NCBI GenBank assembly: GCA_030248065.1
Contig: JASAMV010004575.1
Span: 1 to 64,000 of the forward strand
Direction of reading: 5' to 3'
Origin: Rhynchonema sp. JSB1_4
Lineage: Eukaryota; Nematoda; Chromadorea; Monhysterida; Xyalidae
Length of the DNA stretch: 64,000 nt
A model generated the notes under the pieces. The model was not told the DNA's origin. It made no database searches and worked only from the letters and a program-made list of their open reading frames with translations. The stretch's first letter is position 1. Each line of letters starts with the position of its first letter. Made by a program: the position numbers and the translations under genes. Positions 35,401 through 47,700 of this stretch are shown here, one piece after another.

Positions 35401-35707
35401 ACAACGTGTAGGTGCCCGGGGCTCGTTGTGACTCGCGAACCAGATACGCACCCTCGCCCGCATTTTGCAGCAGTTGGTCGGCCAGCTCACGTGATATCAG
35501 ACCGTGGAACTCAGGACCGTAGAAGGGCGGGCGATTCTTGACCTGATTTGGTTGCAGATGCGGCACCATTTGTGGTTTCGGAGCCGTCTCCTGCAGCAAC
35601 ATCAAGTACTGCTTCCAGTAGGTGCGTGTTGCGCTGCCGTGTTGATGTGCTGGTAGGTCGGTGCCGGGTCCGTCCGGGGGCTGCGGGGGCATGGTTGTGG
35701 TGGGCAT
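32494..35707 (-). CDS. chn: Chimaerin-type Rac GTPase-activating protein (SH2-C1-RhoGAP), 527 aa
   Basis: Minus-strand exons 35707-35249, 35050-34930, 34891-34644, 34225-34062, 33735-33600, 33533-33415 and 32830-32494 (TGA or TAA-type stop region at 32494) total 1,584 nt with consistent phase. The SH2 domain spans ~67-152, including EFHGLISRE and the phosphotyrosine-binding YLVRES (88-93). A Pro/Thr-rich linker follows. The C1 domain spans ~251-299 with complete H-x12-C-x2-C-x13-C-x2-C-x4-H-x2-C-x7-C spacing, so diacylglycerol or phorbol-type binding is expected. The RhoGAP domain spans ~325-500 with EGIYRISG, whose Arg (~348) is the catalytic finger, and a conserved [13 protein letters not shown] helix. 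Chimaerins inactivate Rac at membranes downstream of diacylglycerol and receptor signals, including in axon guidance. The protein is longer than the 459-468 aa vertebrate forms because of the linker and tails. Confidence 0.93.
33042..33141. repeat. GC-rich fold-back repeat in chimaerin intron 6
   Basis: GCGCCCATGTAGGCCAGGGCC and its complement GGCCCTGGCCTACATGGGCGC are separated by ~35 bp, giving a ~30-bp-arm hairpin with TAAGGGCG/CATCCTAA edges. It lies between exons 6 and 7. Confidence 0.7.
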
Positions 35708-38700
35708 GTCTGCCGACTACACCCGGTCTCTGAAATCAAGAAATGTGGCTCTTTGTGTCATATGCAAGAGATCAGAAAGTAAAAAGCTCAGAATGTTCGG
35801 CAAACAGTTTTGTCGGACTGAAACATAAATCCGGCGTGTAAACAGGCAAACTGCGCGGCTCTGCCCAATAAAATCTGGGTTTGGTTTGGCTACCTGCGTA
35901 GTTTCGCAAAAGTTTCCCAAAATCTAAGATGAGAACTACAATCTTATAGCGTCCAGCGTATGTTATTATGTCGTTAGGGTAAAAGTAACGGCGCGAGTGG
36001 CGAGCGTAAGTAAGTCAATAAAAAGTATGGCGCAGCCGCAGCAAACCAAAATCACAACAACAAAATTAGTACAGCGCTGCGCTGCTGTGACGCTAAGTGA
36101 CTCAGAGAGAATCAAAAGAGAGACGCAGCAGCACGCAATGTACGACGTCGTATTTTCAACATCAAGTCGTTTGGCAGTGCAAAGCGGGGCTGAATCATCT
36201 GTGTCTGTGCGCTGCTGCCTGCCCAGCCAAGCACACTCTTGCTGCTCGTGTCTGCTTCTGACAGAATTGCGCGTAAATGCGCATACCCGTCTGTACGTAA
36301 TGTGACTGGCAGTCAGTGAGCATTGTTGGATCACTTGGAGCCCAAACAGAAAAGATGGTTATCATTTCATCACATCTCATGTTTGATCCAAATCTGGTTT
36401 AGCGGTATGCTTGACGATTTTCGGAGTGTCCTGAGAAGGACATGAAACAAGAATTTTTGAGTGTCGACACAGGGTGCACTATCGATACTGTGAAAATGCA
36501 GGGATAGCCTTTGATCTCAAACACGTGGGCTGATACGAGCAAAACGAAAATCTGCAAAAAATGACCCCTGGGTTTCAACCATCTTGTTCAGAATGTTCTG
36601 AAGCAGAGAAGCTCCAAAACGGCACAAATGGGATGTTCTTACACAAATATAGGCAATCCATCGGCTCATGGCACTTTTTATACACAGCGCGCATGCAGCA
36701 GCACACAACATTTTCTAAACAAGATGTGCACTTTGGGCGAGTGCCATACTTTGATGGCCGACTTTTAAAAATTACCTGGTTTTCATAAGCTGCTTGACAT
36801 AACACATCTCTGCACTGTCGCAAAATTTGGGGATGTTTCAACGGATAGCTGCCGAAAAGTAGATGCACTCATTGACAGTAGTAATTTAGCGTGCAGCCTG
36901 TGTGTGTGGAGTGCCATGAGCTGGCGGATTGCCTATACATTGGTGCCATTGACGTGTTATCAGCAACGTTGCACGCACGAAATGCCTGCCACTGCCTTCA
37001 TGTGATGCAAACAAGCTGCATGCCTGCCCACATACAGTACATGTCGACCGATTCGGGGATGTTCTGTTGGGTTTGATTGGAAAACATTCGAACGACACTT
37101 GCAATGTCAAAATTGTAATCATCAAGTGTAAAAGTCGACACCCAATCAGCGAGTTTCGCAACATCGCGTCACGCGTCACACTGTATGTGCTTGGGCGATG
37201 TGAACAGACGCAGCACGCACACACGGGGGTGGGATGACCCTCTTGCCGCGAGTGTTTGAAGTGCAATGTGATCGGAGTCAACTCAAGCGCAAACGGGCAC
37301 GTGACGGACCATCGCAAATGCCCGTATGTATGCGTATGCCTTGCATATCCTTTCGTGGGGCTTGTTCGACTCACAAACATTCCGCGGTGAAGTTATCCAC
37401 CGACCACAAACTCAGAAATAACACCATATGAAACGATATAGTAAATTTATCTTTTACCTGTTGTATTGAGAAATCGATCGAATATTGAGCGACAGAGACA
37501 ACAAAGTAAAATAATGTGTGCTAAAACAACCATACAATGCTATAGATCTATCACTCATAATGCTTTTCGTTTATAATGCATTTTCGGTGTCGAATCTTAC
37601 ATGCAAAATAGCATGAAATGGGAATATCACAAAACGGTTTCGAATGTTTACCATGAAAACACGGGGCCGAGAAAAGACTAGATCCGCTTCATAAACAAAA
37701 CAGCAAAGCTTTGAGCTCGCTGGGAATTGACCGATATCAACTGACAGATCAATCATGCGACTCGCTCTAAAATCTTGAACTACGAGCAAACAAGAGTCAA
37801 AACAAGACTGAAGTAGAAACCGGGGTCAAACAAGCGAGATCACGTGAAACATTACAAAGCACGTACGTATATCTGTGGACAAAAGTAGGGAGAGCCTATG
37901 TGATTGGGACACAATGCCAGTATTGTATAAAATATGGCGCAGCAAGTGAAGCCAAAGGTGGTCAGTTCACATGTCCCGAATTTGGAAGTTGTACACGGGA
38001 CTAATTTTGACGAGCGTGAGTTATACAAGCCGCACATGCGCTGCACGTGCCCACAAAGCACATTCGCACATAGCCGTACAAAAAATATGCAACACCGACT
38101 ACGTCTCAGGGTCCCGGATTTTTGCATCACCGACCATTTTTGGCGTCACATTTAGTCGATCACTACCTGATAGAATTACCAGTATGTAAGCTCAAACAGT
38201 GGAAAAACTTGTCATGAAAACTGAACTTCAAATAAAAACAAACCATATTATGCAAGAATTATGTATGTCAAGATCACTGAGCTGAGATTAATCACATGAA
38301 GAAGAATGTACCATACGCCGCGCAAAATGTACAGAAGTATAAATGCCGCACACGCTGAAATGCCAAAAAAACCAAATTGGTCAACGAATTTAATTTGGTT
38401 ACATGCAATTGCTAAAGCAAGTTATCATGGCTTAGGCTTCGATACAATGTTACAGTGACAACTGGGCATATAAAGCGGCAAAAAAGTATAATTCACAGCA
38501 GAGTAGAGTCAGAGTAGAATTCGTCGTGTTTCTGCACAACGTAGTCAACTGATGTCCAAAAAATCGTGCACTAACCGAAAACGACATTAAATAGGTTGGA
38601 ATGAGAAATTATCAGCAGTATTACTGTATCAAGAAGATCGCAAAACGAACAAAAACTCGCGAGAAAAATGCATTACGAATGACAACGTGACATTTGCGCC

Positions 38701-38721
38701 AATTTCGGTCGGGGGGGGGGG
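35708..38721. other. Intergenic region upstream of chimaerin, no gene seen
   Basis: About 3 kb between the chimaerin start and the rdgB-like stop. It has frames of up to ~164 codons without splice logic or recognisable domains. It should include the chimaerin promoter and the 3' UTR of the rdgB-like gene. Confidence 0.4.
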
Positions 38722-41700
38722 CTATGACGGTTTCTTCGACCATCTGAACGGTGACAGACCCCTCGATTTCGTTCGTTCTCCACTATGATTATCTGCAGTG
38801 GTGGCGGTGGCCAACGTGTGACTGAGTTCGGTGGCTAATTGTTGTTTGGTGTTGCTGACACCACGTGGCGAGGGACACTTGCCACTACGAGGCGTGAACG
38901 ACTGGGAACGTTGCACCGCGTTGCTCCCGCTGAAATGCGTATAAATGGGCATACGTTATGGTTGTTCGATGCTGTGACTGCTACTAGGTGATGGAATTGA
39001 TGATGTGCGGTCGCTACAATACACAGTCATCAGGGCAGCAGCACAGCATCCTGTTCCATCACCGATGTACACTCTGACAATATTGTTCACTTTTTTCAAA
39101 CGCTTTGCCTGATCTTCAAGACACGTGACGAGTGTGTCAGCTGCAGCGGTCTCGTCGTGACTGTCAGATTGTGTGAGCTTTGCGGATCAACAGCACCGCG
39201 TTTGAAAACGAGTCTCCCAAACGTATTGTCGAAGTGTACACACACATGTGCAAAGCTGTTCGTGCTCATCTGGCTTGCTTGTCATGCCGGACAAATGGAC
39301 GCGACAGTTGGTCGGTCGGCGTTTGTGACAAAAACGCGCATGCACTCAGTACTAACCAAGGGATAATAAACCAATCACGTTTGTGAATTAAAAATAGCAA
39401 CATAAGCTATATCAAGTTTTGCACAGCGGCATAATAGAAACGAATGGTGGTAATCAGCAACAGATGGTTGTCTAAACACAAGCATATGTGTGCATGTGTG
39501 CCAAGCGGTATCTGTCGTGTCGACGTCCACCAAAAGAACGTAAGCCAGCGACCGGACCGGACTCTAAGCATTTTGGTTCAACTAACAATCGTGTGATGCA
39601 CCTTGGCGATTCGATTTGCCACTTACCCAATAAGCAAACATGCACCTAACAACATGAGAGACTAATGTTGTCAACAAAACAGGAGTTGATGTTGAGGTTC
39701 GAATCAATCAACTAAATTATAGTAAAAAGGTCGCTTGTACACATGTACAGGCTTCACGAAATGTTAATAGTTCAAAACCGCGCCAAATTAAAGTACCAGA
39801 CGGTTTCAAAGTCCATCAGAAAACCCAATCGAAATACGTAGGTTAGGTACATATGTATCTTTATTAGAACTATTGAAGCTAAGCCCAGGAAACCAGCACC
39901 GCACAGTCGAAAAACTAATCGGACCAGAGTCAATGGGTCACCAAACATGAGACTGTATACCAATCACCAAACATAAAGGTCTCATTACCGGTAGTATTGT
40001 CCGGGCACCGAAAAGTATCCCTTTCTGAGCAATATACGTCCATTACCCAATGCCGGCTGAGCGACAGCATGCAGATTGCCGTTCGTTAACTGATTCAGAT
40101 GATTGGCGTAACCATTCTGCAGGCAGTGAGCCAGTTGCATTGACTTCTTGCTGCATTTGCCTGAAAAAAGTGTGGTTTGAGTTTCGACTTTTGAGGTATT
40201 CGGTGTGCGATGGAAAACAATTGGTCCGGACTCAAACGCGGGGACCGGTTCGGCCTTGCTTTGGTCATGTGATTTTTATTTGAATCGACGATATTTGGAG
40301 ATTCACTGATGTCACAAGTTTGGACCAGAGTAAAAGTTGTTTATTGCGGTTGCCTGAAAACGATTTTGTTACATGAGTGGAATCAGTAAATCTCGAAATA
40401 CTGAACAGTCAATTCAAAAGGTTTCGGGACCGAAGCGTGACTAGATCGGATCGATCACATCGGATCGTATTGGATTCGTTGTTTTTGTGCCGTCAAAACC
40501 AGAATGTTGTCTAATAACCCACCGACAACAAATATCCTATCAGATGGCAGTCCTGCTGATGCGTAAACATGAATGTCCTTGCTTGACCCATAGCCCGCTT
40601 TTAATGTCACACCAATTTCCCGCACCAGCTTTTGCAAGTAGGCCATTTTGTGTCTGCAACAGAAATTTGTGCCAATAGTTTTGTCAAGAACAAAAACAGA
40701 GTTATACGTATGTGATGTTCACAAAAATGGTTCAAGCGACACCCACTTCAACGGATCGGCCGTGATGCCACCAGTGAAAAACAGCAGTCCATGCGGAAAG
40801 TTGTGTTGTGCGAGCCAACTGACCACCTGACGTTGTTGCATGTCAGGTCGCGCAGTGATGTACAGAATGAGATAGCCCAATTCCTGTGTGGTGGTGCAAG
40901 CATTTGTGATGTGTGTCACCAACTTGGTGCGACCTTTTTCAATAGCCTGTCAACTATGTGACCAGCATCAAACATGGGAACGTTCGGCCAGGGCTTGGTT
41001 TCGTCATGAGACTTTTCGCATAAACGACTGCAATTTTGATTAGCGCACTAGCACGTTATTGGTTAACTGTTGTGTTGGGGGTAACCCCGTCCCCCAACCA
41101 CACCATTGGGCGGAACCGGCTTGGATCTGGGTTTAACGACCTAGTATTTAAATTCCGACTGTCGCCCACCCACACACCTGCCAATGTCTGACCACATCCA
41201 CAGCACCCGGTCGTACTTTCGGGTCCTTGCCACTTACGCTCACGCTCGCCGTGAAACTGCCGTCAATGCTGTAATGTGTCACATAGTGGTTGGCTAGCTG
41301 ATGTTAGCGCGAACCATCAGAATGTTTTCGAACATGTTGGCGTTGTTTGTCTTCATAACAAACCGCTTTCTTCTTTTTCCCCAAAATTTTTCCAGTATTT
41401 AAGGAGGGAAATCGAAAAATATGACGTTTTTAGGTCAAAATAAGCTCATGTGGGCGAATATATGGAAATATCGGCGTCTCGAAAAAACCGTTCTTTTCCG
41501 AAAAAAACGGGTTGTTCCGTTTGCCGGTATATTTTCGAACGCGCTGATCGATTGGTGCAGCACATCCTCATGTTGTGATCGGTCGAGTATGCTGCACACC
41601 ACGTGAGCTTTGCGGATCAGGCAACGTGTGTGACAAAAAAGCCCCAACGTATTGTCAGTCAGGCCAAACGCACCTGAACACGATGCATTGTGTCTCAGCG

Positions 41701-44700
41701 GGCACCACAGCACAATACATGTCCAAATACGTGTGGTCACCACGAACAACCATTTTCAGCGGATGCACACCGAAACCGAGTCGACATTCGTCAGGGATCT
41801 GTCAACAGAAATGAAAATAAAGAGAAAGTTAATGAAGAACTGGAAGAGACACACCTGAAATGTGAGTCGTCCGTGCGAGTCGGTGGTGGCGGTGCCGATG
41901 ATCATCCATTGTTGTGAAACATTATCGGACACACTCGACTGGTTGGCGTCGAAACACACCTGCACAGCAATCACAATAGACAAATCAACCAATCAGAGGT
42001 TTTGTTCAAAACTCACTTACGCGGACTTTTCATCTACTGTTCGCAGATGCTTGATTTTTAGGCGGACACTGACTAATTTTTTGAACTAATTTTTAGTTAA
42101 TTTTTAATTAAACTAATTTTTTTTTGTGACTAATTTTTTTTGGTGCGAGTTGAGTATTTTCTGGCAAAATGAGAAAATTCGAGTTGCCGGCAATCAGGCC
42201 ATAACGACATACCGAGTCCTTTCTGGCATACACATCCACACGTTCGCCAGTCAACGCGACCACATCCAACGGACCGTACATGAATCGTGCTGTGAGCACT
42301 TGTGCTTGTGACTCACTCACTATGACGTCGTTGGCACGATGGTTCGATTGAGCGTTCTTGATCTGAGCATATTGACGTCACGTCACGCATCAAAATACTG
42401 TGCACATTTTTCACGAGACTTATTTTTTAACATTCTCCAACTCCGATAAACTGCAACATAAAAGCACGACGGAAATCAAAGAAACCGAGCAATTTCCGAC
42501 GCAACCAATCACCAACTTTGAACGACGTGCGTTTGCGTGACCATTTCTCGATGGGTGTAGATGGCGAGAAGGTCGACGTCGGTGCGAGCAGATCGGGCGT
42601 TGGTCTTGAAATCAATCAGTCTGATCAAACACAAGTTGAAAATTACAAAATCAAGGCCACCGTTAGGGCATGATTATAATGCACTTTGTCAGACAACAAA
42701 TTGTGCCTGCGCCGATTCGCTACGAAAACGTGAGAGCCAATCAGCGCGGGCAAATTATTCCCCGTCCTGTCAGAGCACGAGGTATGGGTAGACTAGGGTA
42801 GACGTTTATGGGGTCGGCACCCGTTATCTACGAGAAAGATGGTTTCACCATGTGCTCACAACAAAAATGAGTGTGCACTGTACAAGCACAAGCTACCTAG
42901 TCGTACATACCCCCTGCTGGCAGTGTCCTTCGAGTATTCTCCATGCGCGACCGGTGTTTGCGACACGGTGAAGTTGGCCATCATTTGTCGTTCGTCACCG
43001 ACCACAAACTGTCGTATCATGAACGCCACCACATCGGTGCTCTCCCAGTAACTGCCGTGCAGAATGTTGGGCAGCGCACTCGATGGGAATTGGGCAAGAC
43101 CTGTGCATGTGTGTGCGTGAAACATTACATTCGCTCAAGTGGGATTGAGATTGATCGAATGCGGTACGATTTTGTTGCTTTAGATAGGTATTGAATACCT
43201 ATGCATAATGTGAACAGCAGACGACCGGGACAACCTGAACCTAGAACCGACGGTGACGATGTCCTGACGCACAGTCCACCGGTGATAGCAAGTGGAAATG
43301 AGTGTCCGAAACGGGTATGCGGACGTCGGGTAAAGCACTTAATGCGTCACAAGGTCACCGACAGCAACGACCAACCTTCCGGACAATACACAGCGTAGTC
43401 GATGCGTCTCGACCCCCACCAGGTGCTAAGTGCTTGATTCAGCACCGAGTTTGAGCCAGCCGATACCGAGGGATCGCAACTGATCGCCGATATCAATTCG
43501 TCGCGATGTCGCCTGGCGTACTGCAACACAACCACCCTGATTAGTATTGTGGACAATAATAGCCTGTTCTCATTATTTACAGTTTTTAGTGACAGAAAAT
43601 GGACCTGCCATTTTTGGTAACAAAATACCATAATCACCAGTGTGGTAATTGGGAGGCTAATGGCAGACTGTGGAAACCATTCACATATACTATATAATAC
43701 GTAAAAAATATTCACATAGAGGGTTTCCCGCAAAGGAAAATCCGCACAATTATCAGGCACCGACCTCCAACAGCGACAACGGTTGTCCATCACCCAACGG
43801 GTATCGCGCGTATCGGGGCACATTCAATGGGGCGATGCGTTGCCAGTGCCGACACAAGAGGGGTTCGAGTCGTGCTGCACACGGGTCCATCGGGTAGTAC
43901 AGATTGAACACTTGCTCGCATTGCGGACGGTCAATGGGTGCGTCTGTAGTGTGAGAGTCACGGCTGTAATGGCTACGGCAGGACAACCGTGAAAAAATAA
44001 ATTACCAATTTGATTGTTATTTAAAATCATTAAAAATGTGCTGCACGATAAGAGCAGGCAGACTAAAACAGAGAATCAAGCACAATCAGAAATAAAACAT
44101 TCAACTGATCATGATTACCAGCGTCATCCAGCGAAGCCAAGGTCGACAGCCGTCGATGTGCGAGCACGGGGCCGAGAGGGGCGCCGAACAGAAACAGATT
44201 GGTGGTTTTGAAATGTAGTCGTTGCAGCGGAGGATGGATGCTGCCCGGTGTATACTGGAACAAAAATGTGAAACTGGGAATTCTGTGATAAACACCGAAT
44301 AGATAGCGACAGAAAGGACAAAAACTAGAACGCACATCGCGACTTTGACTTCGGAACGCTCGGACCCGTCTGGTGGGCGTGGGTGCACCGGAATTGTTGA
44401 GAATATTGCTCGAGCTCGATCGTCCACCGGACCTGACATTGATTGAATGATATTAATTGTTGTGCAGCCAGACATTCACCCAAATCAATGAGCAGCACGA
44501 ACTTGTAATCGAGCGGTATATGGCAGTTGGCGGACAAGGTAGGTCGCAACGCAAAACGAACGGACGACATTGAACACTCTGACTCGTCGTCCGAACACGC
44601 TGCAAACACAAACATACAGTAGTGGCAACTATGATGTTGACGGAGCGAACGGAACTTAGTGCCAACTACTTCAGTTTTAGGCTGCCTTCACAATGCATGC

Positions 44701-47700
44701 GCGTGTGCGCATGCGCGTCACATTTTTTTACGCGCTTTGGTGTTCACAATGCAAATTTCATGCGCAAACGCGCAAATGCGCAAACGCGCAGTGCGCACCT
44801 GTGTTCACAATGAACATGCGCGTTTGCGCATCAGATTAGAATAGAGTGTGCATGAAATTTGGAACGGTTGTTTTTTTGAATTTTCATATTCCTACCGGGC
44901 TGGCATGCGTCGGACGGGAGATTGAGCTCATCGTCTGTTGATGAGCATTCACCTTTGCTGTCCCATGATGTAATTTTTAAAAGGAAAACTTGAGATTGCG
45001 GAATATTTTTTGGCAACGAATGATAGAAAATACATAAAATTACTATCAAACAGAACAAAAGTTGAACCGTCCACCCGATCCCATTGAAATTGTTCAAAGA
45101 AAAGCATACGAACAAGAAACAAACACGACAAGTTGTGAAAAATACAATTTTCGACATTTTGTTTCCTGTGAAAGAATGACTTTTGAAATGAAACATAAAC
45201 AATGGCTGAGTGATAAAACAACAAACGTAAAAGGATCGTAACAGGTGGCCATATCGTTTTTAAAATATAATTTGTTGAAATAATAATGTTTTTTTTTGCT
45301 TCAGGCAGCTCGGGCAAGCCAAACGCGCACGCAAAATTAGAACCAATCCTAATCGTATTTTTGCGCGTTTGCGCGTCAAAAACGCGCAGACGCGCAAACG
45401 CGCAAATGCATTGTGAACACAAATGCGCGTGCGCGTTTGCGCATGCGTGTGAGCTCGGCGCGCAAACGCGCAGATGCGCAAACGCGCAAATGCATTGTGA
45501 ACACAGATGCGCGTCAATTTCGTGCGCAAATGCGCAAACGCGCATGCATTGTGAAGGCAGCCTTATTCCGCATTTCACAGGAACACACAAACACGAATAA
45601 ATCAGAGCAGCACTAACGGGTGGATGCGCTGCTGCTCGCATTGCACATTGTGGTGGTGGCGGTGGTGGTCGCAGTGATGGTGCTGGATGATGGTTGGTTC
45701 TCGTCAATCTCGAGCAGCTGGAACATCAAGTTGATTTGCATTACAGCAACATTTGCAAAGCAAACACTGACGCGCAAGCTAAAGCATTTTTTCTGCAAAA
45801 TTTACCAAGTGCACATTTCACACTGCATTTGGTTATATAGGCATAGTGCATCAGACACACCCTTCCCAGGTCTCGGGCCTGAGTGCGAATGCAAACTCTG
45901 GGCGCAAATTGTACGTAAAATATGCAAAAACAGTGGACCATGAAATCAACCAACCTCGGCTTCAGGAATGATCTTATCCGAGTGAGCACTGACCGTTGAG
46001 GCATGTCGACTCACACTGTTACCGGCAAGACGTTGTCGTGACAGGATGTCATAGGCTAGCAGACCACCTGCATACAATGGGGGTCCATAAACCGCATGAC
46101 GATGAGTTCGGTCTTATTATTATTGTTCTTTGCATTACAATATGTATTTCGGTTTATGTATTTGCTGGTGACACAAGTTTCGGCCAGCGAAAAAGTTTAT
46201 ATTGATGCGCAACGCAAGTAACCAGACCGATCAAGTTTGATACTGGCTGTTGGCTTATGCTTGACACTGTAGTCTTCGAACAAAGGCAGGTTGTGTCACG
46301 AAAAAAAACGTTCACCAAACCACGCACGCACCCATAGCGTCACCGACTATCCACACTTCGCCGTTGAAGCCATGCCCCTCATCAGACACCAGGAAATCGC
46401 CGTACACATGGTTGGCCTTGGCGACCGCACCCTGTGAAAAAAATTATTGTCAAAGTTGTCGCGAAGATTTAAGTACATTTCTCTTGTGTTTTATTCTAAA
46501 CCCACCGTCAGTGCTTCGTCATACGCTTTTGTTTGCGTGGCCACCAACGAGATCATCGAGGGATAACAGCAGCCATCGCTCAACGCTGATTGCAGGTCAC
46601 CGCCGTATGGGGATAGACTGCAAATCGGAGGCAGGTAAAGGCCATGTACCTGGAGCAGCCAAGAATCACGACTACTCTGCTAATACAGATTGAGATTACT
46701 GGTTTGACCTCAGAAACACAGCCAAAGATCATAGCAGTAATGTAGTAGGAGGGCGGAAATCTACAAAATGGCAAAAAAACGTGTTTTAATGGGTACATCG
46801 GGTTAAAAAAAACCTGTCAAAACCAACAAACTTGGCCATGTGGTGGGTATGGGTTTATGACACATTTCTATCAGTCTAGCTTGACCAACCTGGCAAACAA
46901 ATTCAGTGTGTTGGCAGTGAAGCCGGGACAGGGCACCAACTGCACTGATATTCGATCGGCCAAGTCCGGATAACAGGTCTTCAACACAGTGGTCATTGTA
47001 GCGCGCAACGTTTGCAAGTCCAGCAACTTCGTGCCGTAGGCGTCCGTTGTGAAGTACGACTGTAATATGGCATGGAATGATCCCGAATTTGTCGATAAAT
47101 TTATTTGTGATTCTCAATCAGGTACTCTGACTTGACACTGCCTAGATCCGCGAAGCAGCACAGCACACCTAGCGGTCGTGTGATGCCTACAGCCACATGC
47201 GTTGTGCGCTTTACGGATCTGGCAATGTGATTGAAAAAATTAAAAAGCATTCTAAGAGCATAAGTGGGTGCGCACGGTCATGCATTTTTTCACACATGTG
47301 AAGCTACAGCTTGTACCTGTCCGACGAAAGCACCTATTTTCCAATTGTGTTAAATCCACGTTGAAGGTGCAGTGCCATCATATTCATTGTGCTTTGAATA
47401 GAATCAAGTGCCATGCAAGTTGAGTGTCATGCAGCTTATAAACATACAGATCAACAAGCTAGATATTCACTTCACGCAAACAGACTGCAGTTGTGACTTC
47501 TGCACAGGAAGGAATACAGAAACACACTTCAAAAACCGATCCTAATTTTCGAAGCCACACCGTTTTTGTTTTGATGTGAATATCTGCTTGTATTTGTTGC
47601 GCACGGAAAGGCATACCGTTGATGATAGACGAAAACCATTGTTGGTGGTTAGGAGCTGCTGTTAGAAATACAGAGAGGTCATGGTAACATAAGGTAGGTA

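Noticed and set aside
45286..45600. 104-codon frame rich in Ala/Asn/Arg/Cys repeats
   Set aside because: It is the translation of the GCGCAAACGCGCA array inside the 44680-45562 element.
44949..45707. 252-codon minus-strand frame in the rdgB-like gene
   Set aside because: It reads across exon 14, intron and transposon. Exons 14 and 15 join in phase without it.
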